NCBI GenBank assembly: GCA_007922225.1
Contig: ML679954.1
Coordinates: 21,820,003-21,884,002, forward strand
Direction of reading: 5' to 3'
DNA from: Emydura subglobosa
Taxonomy: Eukaryota > Chordata > Testudines > Chelidae
Length of the DNA stretch: 64,000 nt
The notes beneath the pieces are model-generated. The model made no database searches, was not told where the DNA came from, and saw only the letters and a list, made by a program, of their open reading frames with translations. The position numbers and the translations under genes are program-made. Every line of letters begins with the position of its first letter. Positions within the stretch are counted from its first letter, which is position 1. Positions 11,631 through 56,569 of this stretch are shown piece after piece.

Positions 11631-11905
11631 GGCTATGTCTACAATACCACTTATGTCAGTATAACTTAAGTTGCTCAGGAGTGTGAATAAGCCACTCCCC
11701 GAGCGACATAAGTTACACCAACCTAAGAACCACTGTGGGCAATGCTATGTCGGCAGGAGAGCTTCTCCTGCCAAAATATCTACTGCCGCTTCTTGGGACG
11801 GATTAAGCAAGTTGGCAGGAGAGCTCTCTCACCTTGTTAGAGCGGCTACACTAGAGAGCTTACAGCTGTGTCGCTGTAAGCTCTCTAGTGTAGCTATAGC
11901 CTTGT
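11631..11905. mobile_element. hAT-like MITE with internal palindromes
   Basis: The element starts 'aggctatgtctacaa' and ends 'gtgtagctatagcctt', giving short inverted ends. It has a near-palindrome around 11753-11773 and a perfect 21-bp stem with a 6-base loop at 11846-11893. No coding capacity is present. Confidence 0.6.
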
Positions 11906-14900
11906 ATTAATTTAGCTTATGTTGGTAACTTACTGATTTAAGTTAAACTGATTCAAATATGTCTACATTATGGGGTTTGTATTGGTTTAACTAGAGCAAT
12001 TTTAAAATTAAACTAATGTAGTTATTTAGTACAGTGAAGCCTTCCCTTAGAATTTCCCATAATGATAAATAGGACTCTTCATAATAATCAATTTTATTTT
12101 AGATGTTTTAAATATAGGCATTTGCATCAACTTCCAATTTAAAATCTGGGCCATACAATCCTAATATTATAAATAAGGAAGCCAAAGGGAACAGTGTACA
12201 GAATAAAAATTTGTCTACATGTGACACTGTCATTGACCAGGAGATGGCACACTTCTCTAAGCAGTCATTGTTTGGGGGGGCAGGGTCAGGTTAAACTATC
12301 TAAAACAGTCTGCCTTGATACAATGTTCTTATTATACTTACCTTTTTTGTAAAGCCTTTGAGATCTATAGATTGAAAGCACTATATGAGTTAACTACTCT
12401 TCCTATTATGACAATCACTGTGTTTGTAATAGGTCTCTTCCTATTTTTAATTAATTTAAAGCTATTACAATCTCAATTTTACAGCTATTTTGAATCTGCT
12501 AATGGATGGAAAAATCATGCTTTATCCTTAGCTTTATTTCTGTAATGCCACAGAAGTCAGAGTTTACGACCTGGCAGCTGTGTTAAGTCCCATAAGTTGA
12601 CTGCATAGTTGGATTGCTGTCTGAATTTGGGGGAAACGAAAATGGGTGGTGGAAAACTAGCCAAAATATTAGAATGAGGTTGGTTGTGTCCAAAGGAAAA
12701 AGGAAGCTATTTTAGGCATGGTGTGTGGCATGAAATAAAATAATGGGTGGAGGGAGAGTGTGTGGGGGAAAGAGAACAATAAAGGTAACAGGAAAAGAAA
12801 GCTAAGATAGATGCAAGAGCAGAGTAGTGAAGAATTTTGAATGTGGAGTTAATGAGATGTGTTGAGAGGAAGCTAGTAGGGGTTGAATGTGGTCAGAGCA
12901 ACTGGACGGGATGTTTTGGCTGCTATGTTTTTGGCAGACTGTAGCATACTGAGCATATAATATTTGTAGGATATAGCACAGGATTCAGTTGTCTTCCTGG
13001 TAATGTCCTGTCAAGCTACATCTAATTTTGACACTAATAATATAGGTAAAATATCTAGTTTAGTATATAATACCATAGAAGAGAAGGGCTCTCTACTCCT
13101 CACATTATGTTGTGCAGGAAGCACTCCTGAAAAACTCTATTTACAGCTTGTTCTGTACTCTAACGTAGTAATCCTCTCATCTTACTCCCTCTGACATGCT
13201 GTCCTCCATTTTGTCTTTAAACTATAAATTATTTGGGAATTTGTCTGTAAAGTACTGTGCAAATGGATGTTGCTGCATAATTTATTCTCACACTATGCCT
13301 TTTACCTGCAGTGTCATTTTCACTGAGAATTTTCAGAATAAACCTCTCTTAGAAGCCTGTGGAGTTAATGGTCACATCTCCAGAGCTTTCCCAAACAAAA
13401 AATCCTCACTGTTAGCATGAAAATTGAGTTCTACACTATTTGTTCCTTGCTTTGGGTGTGTTTTGAGGGAATTAAATATGTATATTACAAAAGTTCTCCT
13501 CCCCAGTACTTTGTCATTGTGATTATATTGACAGGATGAGGTTTGGATTATCCAATTATGACTGGGTTTTTAAATTTGTTTGGGTTGGTTCCTCCTTTCA
13601 AATGAGCAGAAAAAAGTTTACTTAACAGAATATTTCTTATTAAAAATATACTATATGGCTTGCTTTCTTGTACATAACATAATAAACGAGCTAGCTTGAG
13701 TTAGTGTGTAGTTAAATGGGAAAACATTTTCCTTCCCCCAAAAAAGTAAATTTGTGCCAGCACCTAGTGTTAGACACATCAGTAAGGAAGAATATTGACT
13801 ACCTGCGAGGAGGTGGTAATTGAGCCCTGAACACAACACTGTTTCCAAATGTAAGAACAATCTTATTTGTGATCACTAAGTGTACGTAGAAGTGTAACTT
13901 CCACCTTGGACCAATCTTAAGTGGCTAATTTACAAAACTACACAAGTCTGAGGGTGTATGTACAGTATTTGAAGTCATGTAGCTTTTGAAGAACATCAGC
14001 AAAAAAGAACTAAATTATACCAAAAGAATACATTTTAAGAATTAAACTAGCAGTCCTCATTAATCCTGCTGGTTACTGTCTTTGATACGGAAAGGTGCTG
14101 TATGAGAATCTTCTGCCCCATGCATTGCAAACTTCATGTATGTGCTAGCTCTGTGAAAAATTCCAGCGGAGGTGGGATTAGTGTGCAGCTATTTATATAA
14201 TCACTAGATTATCTAGGCTGTGCCATGAGGATGTGTATTTTAACACACAAACCAGTAGAGTAATAAATCACTTCCCACTCTTCCTGATGACAAATTTTAT
14301 CCATGTGTGGCATGTCTGACATGGGAATGAAGTAAATGCAAGATCCGGTATTTCATGCCCCTTTTACCCGTGCCATAGCAATCTTTTTCTTGCCCTCCCT
14401 TCATCACTAAGTTAGTGTATACACTTATGCATATTTCTTGTTCTTTAGTGGTGGCCTCTTCCTCCTTCTAACTCCAGCATTAAACTTAACTGTAGTAATG
14501 ATCACTGTACATCCTATTATATATACACACAAAACGAAGGAAGAAAGCGAGTAAAAATAAGGGAGAGCAGCAGAGGCGGCAGCAGCTTAAAAAAAACACA
14601 ACAAAACCCACAACACAAACTACCAACCCTGCCCATACTCAACAAGTTGGTTGGTGCCCAGCTATTTTTTTACAAATGTGTCTTGAGAAGACACTCTGCT
14701 TTAAAGTACTTAACAGGAGATGAGTTTGAGATTTCTTATGGCTAGTAATAAATCAATATACTTTTGGATATTTGTTTATTTTACTTGGTATAACCAACTA
14801 TGTTGTAACAATTTAATTCTTCACTGTGCAAGGGTAGCTGGAATGGACGCTATTGCTAATATAGCCAGGCATTATTTTCACAATCTGTCTGTACTAGTTA

Positions 14901-15834
14901 CCTATGGCCCTAGCATCAGTTCTGAGTTTTATATTCAAGAACAGTGTTGTTGTGCTGTCATAAGTAATGAGAGTGAAAGAAATACTAGGCTTAAAACTCA
15001 CTTTTTTAGTAAGCTTCAATTATATATCCAGCAAAGATTGTTTATTTAAATAAACTGTGAATGGCAAGAAATTATACTAAAAAGGGAAAAAGCGAGAAAA
15101 GAAAAACTGGCGAGTTTTATAAAGAAGGGAAAATGGGGTGGTAAATTAACAGCTATACCCAGTATGTGAAGGATTTTAAAAGGAGCAGGGTTTTAAAAAA
15201 ATTAGCAAGTTGAGTTGTGTGCTTAGATGAAGAATGTAAAGTGCTGGGTCCTACTATAAATTTCTGCTTACTTGTATGCATAAATGGTTGGGCTCGGTTT
15301 TAGTAATCATTCAGCTTGACAGCTCCAACTTTTCCAAGTCATTTGTGGAAATGGTGCTGTTCTCTTTTGTAGTGAGCAGTGGGATTTGGGGGTCATAAGA
15401 GTCAGTTTAAATATATATTTTAAAGATGTCAACTGGGTGCATATAAGGAATGCAGCCTTTGGCAGTGTATCTTTAATGTGACCTGCTTGGCACTAAAATG
15501 TACATGTTGTGCACCAATAAGATGGAGATTTAGCCACTTCATTGTGCAGTATTCATTTGCCTATTAGGATGAGGTAGGTGTTTCCTCGAGTATAAACAAA
15601 ATTCTTCTGGGCAAGTGATAAATGTGTATTTTCCCCAAACAGTCAGGAGACAAAGCAAAGAATTCTCTGCCTATTTGTGGTCAGAAGAGGGAACACCTGG
15701 AATCCATCCCAAAACCATTGAGAATGGTTTCTACTAGCCCTTCCCAAAAAGGAAAATCTGCATTTTCCCTTACTTTATAGTAGACTAGATTCTTTTAATC
15801 TCAACAAGCACTTGTTTAAAAAAAACCAAACCAT

Positions 15835-18800
15835 TCCAAGCTGAAGATTGATTTTTATTGACTCAGGACATTTTTACATTACAAATTTTACCATTAAAAA
15901 AAAAAAAAAAACAAAAACCCCACACATTTAACTAGAAGTCAGTCTCTCTAGATTTCATTGTAATATAGCTTTCACAATAAATACGAAGGTCATTCTCCAA
16001 GTATAAGAGACATACTTTAAGGAATCACTTCATGGAGTTTTGCTGTTAAGTGTAAACAATAAACCAACAAAATACAGTGCTTTATTCAAATTTGAACATT
16101 ACATACAAAATGTTTCCTTCCTACTAAGATTTTAATGGCAGGAGGACAAAATTACTTCAACGAAGACAAACTGCCTACTTCATGGGCTTCAGCTATCTGT
16201 GTATTTGAAAATAGAATTAAAAGCTGAATTTACCAGGTAATGGTACTATGCATGTGTTCGTACAATACATTTTTTCACAAGGCAGCCTTCAATTACCCAT
16301 TTTCCACAAGTAAAAAAAGATTGTGAGCCTGTCACCATCTATTTCCTTGTTTTTGACAAGTTTGTCAAGACATGCACCAAAATCCAAATTGAGAGTAGCA
16401 TAAAACCACATTTACAAGTTATATATGCAGTTTGGCTTTCAGTTATATAGCTTGCTGTAATAGTAATGAGTTACATAAAAATGCAAAATATGCAACAGAA
16501 AGGGAGAGGTAATTACTATTTAATTTCTTTGCACTGAAACAGTAGTAATATTAATGTTATTACTCACTTAATACTCAAAAATCCTGCTGGGGGACATAAT
16601 GGATTTTGCATGAATGCTTGTCAAAATTAGGTATGGAAACCAGATAATACCAATGGCTTAAATACTTGTAATGTTAACACTAAAATCTGTACTTTTGATA
16701 CACTGTATGATTCATGATGCTGAGTATTATTTCAGCTCTTAAGCACAGAACCAACACTAGTTTGCAGTAACTCATGCTGTATCTCAACCAAAGGCTGGAC
16801 CCATTGGTGTCAATGCAACCAAAACTACATTTTGCAACAGTTTTCTAGGTTCTATGGAAAATTCTAAATGTTTAAGGTTCCTCTGAATTAACTGACAATG
16901 GCACTTCTTGCTGAAGGAATAGTTGTTGACATACCATTATTTCAAAATAAGTTAGTTCCAGACTAGGTTACCTTCAAAGTAAGCTAGCCTGGCATTAAGT
17001 TTAATGCCATGTTGTGCCATGCAGTTGATGTTCAGTCAGTAGACCCTGACAAGATCCGGGTTATTACAGGAGCCCTGTTTATTTTTGAAAAACAAATGAA
17101 GTAAAATGAAGAACTGATTTCATTTCAGCACTGTTTTGCAAAACCAAGGAGTACTACTATTAAAAACTTATTAAAATGATATTCCAAAAAAGGGGCCAAT
17201 ATAGAATTAATCTTCTGACACTTTCAACGTTAACTCTAAGTAGTACATTTGCCTTTTCAAGTGAAAGGACCATTTAACTTTTGTTCTGAACACTGACAGA
17301 AATAGCAGATATAGCAGCCCAAAACTAAAAGGTGGTTTTACAAACATGCTTTATTGAAGTCAAGATAAAACAGCACTCCCCAGACATTTAAACTTTAAGC
17401 CATGAATAATTTTGCAGTCAGAGAACCATGGTGTTTCAGGAAAGCCAGAGGGCAAGGGGGGTTTTTTGGTTACTAGATTATTAAAAATGTATATCCTGAG
17501 TATTTTAAATTAACTGAGTATCTGAAACGAACCTGCTTTGTGGCACCACAAACTTGTTTTCCTCTAAATGATAATATTATGGATTTAGCATCTGTCCTTA
17601 CAAATTATGAATATAAATATGCATTGTACATTATTTTAAAAATATGGATTCCTTTATTTTAAGGAAAGAATCGGTAGCAGCCAGCTCCTATTCCTCAAAT
17701 TCTTTAAGGACACTTCAAATTCTGCTTTGTGCACTTAATATGTCTTTTACAGTTGTACATTTTTAGTAAAATCTGGTAAATGTCTACAACAAATAACAGG
17801 CTTGTAATATTAGCTGAAGGATTGGATTAATAGATTTAACATTTAAAAAAAGCAGACTATGCTGAAGAAGGATGAAATAGCAAGATGTGATACTAGACAG
17901 CTTGCATTTAAAGAGATTGTATATATGAACTAGAAGTGTTTTAAAATTAGAATTACTTGTTTGTGGCAACAAGCAAATTATGGATCGCTTTACAGGAGGA
18001 GTAAGAAGTTGGTTTAAATCAGTGTGTATAAAGCCAATGTTCTAAGTTACAGAAAAAAATGGGCCGGCCCTCCTGAAGTCCTGCGCCCCTTAGAAAGAGC
18101 TGTCAGCTAGTAGTGGTGTTCTTAGGCTCCATCATTCTTCATAAACAATTTAGAACTGCAAAATTTTGTCTTTCATAAAAATACCCTACATACTTTATTG
18201 CGGTGGTTTCTCAATTTTAATTCAATCCCAGAAACCTTATCAATATGTTCTATTCAAAATTTGGAAAACAGAAACTGGCATGTTTTATCTTTATTATGTA
18301 AACACAGTAATGGAAACTTTTTTTTATGAAAGGATCATTTTTACATTTCTTGTAAGCATAGTTTGTCATCTCTCCACACTCACCTTTAATTGCAGTTATT
18401 AGGAAGTTGCATTTTACCCATTAGAAAAGTAAATTAAAAAAATTACACAAACAGTGGGGAAATAGAAAAATACTCCTTTTAAGTACCATAATTAAGAAGA
18501 AATAGCTCTCATCTAACAGTATTCAACAAAATTTGAACTCTAAAGTTTCCTTTAAGCTAATGTAAATAAAACACTGAGTTCATTAATATTTTATACTATA
18601 CACTTATGAAAAAGTAAAATCTATTTAAAAAAGCCATGTAAAACAAAGGTTTTCTTAATACAGCCTATGAATTAAGACTTTAAATTATACTTCCAGAGAA
18701 GTATCCTAAATATCAATTGATTCAGAGAAAAATTTGAAATCGTCAGAATGTTAAAGAAAAAAATGGCTACAGTATTGTTTTGATTCATTCAAACCTATCT

Positions 18801-20399
18801 GATCATATTCGTAAATTGTATGACTAATTTTCAGCAACACTAGGGTTTTTATGGCAATTTAGTACTAAAATACAGTATATCAAAACCTGAACTGTTAGAT
18901 TGTCATCCCACCCAGAATCTTTTTTTAAAAAAATAAACAGATGCTTTTACAGTTGTCAGCAAAACAATTTTTTGTTAAAAGATATTTAATTTTTGTCTAA
19001 AACTAATATTTCTGACCAAGTCATTCCATTTGTGCAAGTTCAAGTACAGTAAGTACATCTAGATCTGAATTTTCATGCCTCAGAGTGAAGCTATGGACAG
19101 ATAGTGACGCAGTTAGATTCTACACAAAAAAGATGAGTCCTTTGCCCAGAGGTTGATTTTTTTCCGACTGCAGCGTTCATGTATACTATATAAAGTGCTT
19201 TTGTTAGTAAATTACACGGATAGTAGTTAGTCTACGTGTTCATTTATTCTTAAAAGCTTCATTCGGTAGTCTTCCCTCCCCATCTTCCGCCCACCCCCCC
19301 AGGAACGAGGCACCTGCTGATGTAAGTGATATACTACCCAGCTGTGAAGGGTTAAGCTAGAAAATGTGTTCTTAGTGTTAAGATGCTAACCATCTTTTAC
19401 CAGACAGTACCATCCATTGAACTTCACGGTTCATGCGTTATTGAAGTCACCTTTAGAAGAAGCTTTTTTTTTTTTGTTTAGACAGCTAAATCTCACTCAG
19501 ATTCAAGTTTTAAACCCCAAACCATAAAAATCATACTATTCTCAGGCATACGAGACCTGTTTGTTGAGTGCTTTACTGTGACTTGGTAATTCTGATATGA
19601 AATTTTAAATATTGTCATTTACATAGGGCCAGAAGTCTCACTGATGCACTTAAACTACCAGATTTTATTTACAAGTAGCAGCACATATTGTCTGATGTTA
19701 TTAGACCTAGTCACTTGTATTTTACTTATATATTTGTCTCCATCATCTGCTACTCAACCTTACAGTTAATTACGCTCAATGCATTTGCAAGTTTAGTATT
19801 ACTGAGGCAGATAATGATATATTTAAAACACAACTTACTTTTCTTGGAAGCATTAAATCCCATTTTATATTAATTATGGCCTGACAGAAGGGGATTAGCC
19901 ATTATAGCACTGAAATGGCAAGTAATATTTTAAAAGTTATTTATAAAGAATTATTTCTAATGGTAGAATTTAAGTTTTAAACTAGATTAATTTAAAACTG
20001 ATCTTTTTTTTAAGGGGCTTCTTCTGAAAGCCAAATTGTAAAAACAGAACACATCCTCACTAACAAACTTCTATATAAAAAACTATATTCAAATAGATAG
20101 CATTTATCAAGTTTCCATAAGGTGTTTTACACTTAAATTACAAAAGCAATTATTCCACTAACATCAGGTAACTGTCACAACAATGGTTATGCACTTGTAC
20201 AAGGCATACATAGCTAAAAATTGCTTTGATACTATTATAGATGTGAAGGAACTCAGACAATTCAGACCAAATGTTAGTTGGCCTTTTGAAAGAGTCCATC
20301 TCATCCCATTGCCTTTGATAATTGTTGGAATTAAATGAATACATCTTAATTATCCAGTCAGGAACTCTACAACTATTCTTCTGTTCAAATCCTGCTGTT
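15835..20399 (-). other. FAM102B: FAM102B 3' UTR
   Basis: On the minus strand the terminal exon continues past the TAA at 20402-20400 through about 4.5 kb of AT-rich sequence lacking long ORFs and lacking obvious transposons. It ends near a minus-strand AATAAA at 15859-15854. A run of 15 or more A on the plus strand near 15896-15912 lies just upstream of that signal in transcript order. An earlier signal (AATAAAGCATG) occurs near 17354-17344. A long UTR free of repeats in a repeat-rich locus is consistent with selection on regulatory sites, but no specific site is claimed. Confidence 0.62.
15854..15859 (-). terminator. FAM102B: Candidate polyadenylation signal of FAM102B
   Basis: The plus strand reads TTTATT, giving AATAAA on the gene strand. 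It is the last good signal before the intergenic region. Confidence 0.5.
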
Positions 20400-52239
<31,840 letters not shown>

Positions 52240-52577
52240 TCAGCCGCCGCCGCCTCCCTTTCAAACCAACCCGCCTCCGCTGCCCGAAGGGAGGGGGCAA
52301 CGCCGCGCTGTGCCCAGGGCGGCCCCCAGCCAGGGCTGCAGAGCCCGCCCGCCGCGCGGCCGTTGTGCGAGTTTGTCACCAGTCCCCGGCGGGCGCCCCC
52401 AGCGGCTCTGGCCGCTGCATAGCCAGGAGCCGAGAGGAAGGGGGAGAAAAGGGGCGGGCGGGCGCGTCAACGCACTGAACATACTGGGGGGTGCTGGAGA
52501 CAGAGGCGGAAGGGCCTGAGCGCGCGGCGCGGTGCGGCGCCGGCTGGGGCGGTCCCGGCCCTCCCTTGCTGAGCGGC

Positions 52578-52598
52578 CTGCTGCTGCTGCTGCTGCTG
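52578..52598. repeat. (CTG)7 trinucleotide run
   Basis: Seven perfect CTG units lie about 520 bases upstream of the FAM102B start codon, reading CAG on the gene strand. They may be in the 5' UTR or promoter. Confidence 0.9.
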
Positions 52599-53469
52599 CT
52601 CTGGCCGCCCGTGAGCTCCGCCTACCGCTGCGTGCCGGTGTGATGGCCCAGCCGGGCTGCTAGTGCGCGGCTCCCCAACGCCTGCAGCCCTGCCCGGTGC
52701 TGTGAGATAAATCCTGTCCCGGGAAATCCGCCCCCGCCTCTGCGGAGCCTCCGTGAGTGTTTCGGAGCCGTCATCCGTCCCAGGGAGAGCACAGGGTGTG
52801 TGGGGCAGCCCTGCCCTTGCCCCGAGGGGGCTCTGCGACACCGCAGCCACTTTGCGCCCCGGCACCATCAGCCGGCTGGACAGAGGGCACAGCTACTGAG
52901 AGACTGGCCCCAGCCGTAGGCTGATTACAGGTTAACTCGTTTGTGGGCCCGGGGCTATTAGATTTTGTGGGGCCCTCCTCCACACTTGAGAAACGGGGAT
53001 TTAAAACGCCATGGCCCTCCCCGCCCCTCCGAGCTGCTGTCCCTCTCTTCCCAAGAGGGTCTCCTGCGCTCCCCCCCTCCCTGCGCTGCCCCATTTGGGG
53101 TCGTGCCCTCCCTCCTCTATTCCCCTGGGCTGCCCCCTCCACAGGAGCCCACGTGCCTGCCCCCCTGCTCTGGTCACAGGGGACCCCGGTGCCGTCCTGC
53201 CTCCTGGCTGCGTTGCCTCGCGCTGCTAGTGGTAGTGCCCTGCCCCAGCTCCAGGCAGGCCCTGGCCAGCGCGGCTCCAGATAGGGAATGTTCTGCAAAT
53301 GGGTGTCCCGCGCGCTGCGAGTGGGACCGGCAGTGGCAGGCATCAGGCTCCCCCTCTCCGCCCGCGGGTCCTGCTGTGCCCCCCCTTAGCCTGAGGCCGT
53401 GGGCTTCCGCCCCTAAAGCCCCTGCCTTAATCCGGCCCTGGTTAAAGGGCGGGCAGCTGGTTTGACCTA

Positions 53470-54290
53470 ACATGTCCAACATTGCAAGGGCCCCTGGGGA
53501 TAGCAGCAGTAGGGAAAACTTCTAATATGGGTCATAGATACCACCAAGTGTCCAGTGGTGTTTCCAAACCTAGGCTATCATCCTTCAAAAGCTTATATTT
53601 ACACTTACTTTTCTGTATGTGAGTGGACCCACTACTCCTCAGCAGAGTTGGCCAGCAGCAGAGGAAGCAGCAGGTTGTATTCAGTAGCATAACTCAGGAT
53701 GCGCAGGTGAGCTCTCACCTCTCAGTATTTCCCAGGGTCCTTTGTTGGGATGGTGCAGCTCACTGACCCCAATACAGAAACTACAAAGCCCATTAATACA
53801 TTGAAAAATGGCCATCATTATGAAAATATTTGGTACAAGTTAAGTAAAAGTAAAACATCTGAGTTCTTAAAAGGTTTCATTGCTCACAATTTTACTTATT
53901 CCTGTGAGAAGATTAGCAGTTGAAACTTCAACTCTGAAACATCCAGACTCCTTTGAGCTCTAGGTTCAAATCTTAGCAGAGTCCAGTTCTTTATCTTCCT
54001 ATAGTAGCTTACTCTGTGTAAAGCAAGCACTTTACAACTCTGTATATTTTTGCCCCCTTCCTGTCCCATTCTGACTCTGTCACCTTTCTGCCAGTGGTAA
54101 GTTACCAGTAACAGATGTCAAGGGCCTTGCAGGTTAGCTTCCCAGTGGAGGAGAAATCAGTGACATTGGGTCTAGGTATAAGCGAGGTAACTTGTTTGAC
54201 TTACACATGTACACAAATCCTTGAACATCACACAGCATGTCTTCCTAAGACTGAACATTTGCTCACATTCTAGGGAAAAGAACTTGTCAG
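53470..54290. other. Intergenic sequence upstream of FAM102B
   Basis: I see no gene and no clearly assignable repeat here. Confidence 0.5.
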
Positions 54291-54294
54291 ACAG

Positions 54295-54960
54295 TGTAAC
54301 ACCACCATCTGGTGGCACCTGCTGTAATATAATGTTATGCTGGATGAAACCTAGTTGAAGCTGGTGAATGTAACATCAGCTAGGATAAATGTATAAAGCA
54401 GTTGAGTCCCTTTATGGACTAGACAGCTGGAACAACAAGCATCTCTGCCCAAAACTCAGGTCACATGCAAGGCTATTGTAGAAGTTGAGCCAGGCAGACC
54501 AAAGGGTTTACCAATGGTCTGCTAACAAATACAGGAGTGGTGGATTAGTGGGATTTCAGCTCTATGCATTTGTGTGAGAAGGAAAATCACCTCGGATTCC
54601 AGAGAAAGCAGTAGAGAACATGGACAGTCAAAGGAGAATGTGTAGCATGACTCTGAAAAAGCTAAGAGTGCTTTTGGGTAAAGTGCTGGGTGGAGAGATG
54701 CTGGGAAGCTATAAGAAGCAGGTTGGCCGCTAGAGCAAGGGGCTCTCCCAATCAGATGGTCTATAGGAGGACTGTGGAAGAGCTGCAAGGAGCAGGGAGG
54801 CTGTGGTAAGGAAGCACCTGGCTTATGGGAAAGGTAGCTGCTCCATTTATGTTGAATTGTTTTATTTTTCGGTTGCTAAAGATTGTTGGTGCAATCTAGA
54901 AATGGTGCCTGAACAGACTCTGGGTATGATGTGTTATCCTTCCTGAGTTGGGGAGACAGG
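54295..54960 (+). mobile_element. Fragment of an LTR retroelement with a tRNA-Lys-type primer-binding site
   Basis: The word 'tggtgcctgaacag' at 54903-54916 differs from the tRNA-Lys3 primer-binding core TGGCGCCCGAACAG at two places, both CpG-to-TpG. The preceding few hundred bases, from about 'tgtaacaccaccatctggtg', could be the LTR, with TATA-like 'gctataagaag' near 54709. No LTR polyadenylation signal or coding region was found, so the call is tentative. Confidence 0.4.
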
Positions 54961-55294
54961 CCAGCAGCCTACACAGATCAAAAGGTTTCTGTATAAAAAC
55001 ATGCAACTTAAAACAAGGAAAAGTTTCATTAGAATTTATTGATGTTCTTGTAGGTCTGTTGTGAGTAATCTACAATACTGGTTGAACTACAGTACAATTA
55101 TTTTCTCCCCATATTATACCATAAGCTTCTAGGGCCTGATGTAAAGCCCACTGAAGTTGATGGAAATATATACCATGACTTCATTAGGCTTTGGATCAAA
55201 TCCTGTCATAACTCAATAAATCAGCTTCTTTACTGCTGGGATATGTTTATGTTCTCAGATCTATGACCTGGAGAAATGTCTTTCATTCCCTTAG

Positions 55295-55805
55295 TATAGA
55301 GATGGCAGGTGATGTTATAACTTTTATTGGACCAACTTCTGTTAGTGAAAGGGACAAGCTTTTGGCTACATGGAGTTCTTCAGGTTTGGAGAAGCTCTGT
55401 GTAGCTTGAAAACTTGTCTCTTTCATCAGTAGAAGTTGGTCCAATAAAACAGGGCTCGACAAACCCCGGGCGTCAGGTTGCCATGGCGCCTAGGAATTTA
55501 ATTCTGGCACCTAGTATTTCTCCCAGTGAAAGACTGGGGTTCTGGGGGGAGCGCCTGCCACGCTCCGGCCAGGGTGCCACTGCGTCCATGTGGCAGGGCC
55601 GGGAGGGGGGAGCGCTGCGGCTGCTGCGCTCTGGCCAGGGCGCCCCCCTGCTGGGTCCATGTTTTCTAGCTCCTTAATTTCTGGGCTGGCTCCTAGCTAA
55701 AAAGCAAATTTGTCGAGCCCTGCAATGAAAGATATCACCTCACCTGCCTTGTCTCTCTGATATCCTGGATCCAACATGACAACAACACTGGAGACCTATC
55801 CTTAG
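55295..55805. repeat. Reptilian interspersed repeat split by a hAT insertion
   Basis: The left part holds 'ttattggaccaacttctgtt' and 'gaagttggtccaataaaa'. The right part resumes at 55731 with 'gatatcacctcacctgcctt' and 'gtctctctgatatcctgg'. The element at 55450-55722 interrupts it. Confidence 0.65.
55450..55722. mobile_element. Non-autonomous hAT element with perfect 14-bp inverted ends and 8-bp target duplication
   Basis: The ends are 'cagggctcgacaaa' and its exact reverse complement 'tttgtcgagccctg'. Flanking bases 55442-55449 ('caataaaa') and 55723-55730 ('caatgaaa') form an 8-bp target duplication with one change, as expected for hAT. The 273-bp inside is GC-rich and non-coding. Confidence 0.85.
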
Positions 55806-56276
55806 TATAACTTCTTAGTCAAAAGAGTCAAAGTCAAAAGTATCAGAAGAACTATGGCTTTCTTAGTGTATTAAGAACCTTTAATCAAGAGGAAATTTCT
55901 TAAAATAGCAAGAGAAATCTTTATCTTAAGTAAAGGAAAATACCGTAGGCAACTTCAGATCACCATCAATATAAATGTACGTTTGATTTAAAACTTCACC
56001 TAATAATCTATAAGAGTTAGAGCTCAGAAGCTTTATTTTGGGAAGCCTCGTAAATTTAATTTATTGGATGTGATTCAAGCAGGTATTTATTCTGGCTAGT
56101 CCAGAAAAACATAACGGCTCCAAAATCCACAATCACATTAGATAGGATAAAAAATTATAAGGGCTATATGATATATCCTTATGCTTCAGGGTATAAGACA
56201 ATTACTAAGTGACAGGAGCCAGAAAGAAGTTTCCTCTGTAGACAGGTCATTTCATAACTGTCCATAATTAGGTTTC

Positions 56277-56373
56277 TCACGCCTTCCTCTGAAGCATCTA
56301 GTACTGGCAACTGTCAGACAGGATAGCAGACTAGATGAACACTGGTCTGACCCAGTATAGTAATTCCTATGTT
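56277..56373 (+). mobile_element. CR1-type LINE 3' end
   Basis: The segment 'gaagcatctagtactggcaa' through 'actggtctgacccagtatag' and 'taattcctatgtttct' is the familiar 3' tail of reptilian CR1 elements. Confidence 0.7.
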
Positions 56374-56569
56374 TCTAGGTCCCATGCACATTTTGCAAGT
56401 CAGAAATTATTTCAGATAGTAACTGATTTTAAGTGTACTATTCTCATAAAAATGGAGTGTAGTTGGGACATCTGAAGAAATTGCTAAGAATAAAAAACTG
56501 GCCAAGGGACAAGCTCACTGAATTTAAAATGCCTTAATAATGACTGAACTTCTTAGCTCATTTTAAAGG

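Larger units (their letters stand above)
10930..15830. other. Intergenic region between the convergent HENMT1 and FAM102B
   Basis: The region is AT-rich and I see no gene in it. It contains a MIR-like SINE (11490-11630), a hAT-like MITE with a perfect hairpin (11631-11905), a possible short MIR piece near 12345-12400, and otherwise unassigned sequence. The open reading frames within it are short and match nothing I recognise. Confidence 0.6.

Noticed and set aside
52467..53482. Several 100-190 codon frames upstream of FAM102B, including a poly-Gln stretch
   Set aside because: They overlap one another on both strands in GC-rich DNA; the Gln run is the (CTG)7 read on the other strand.
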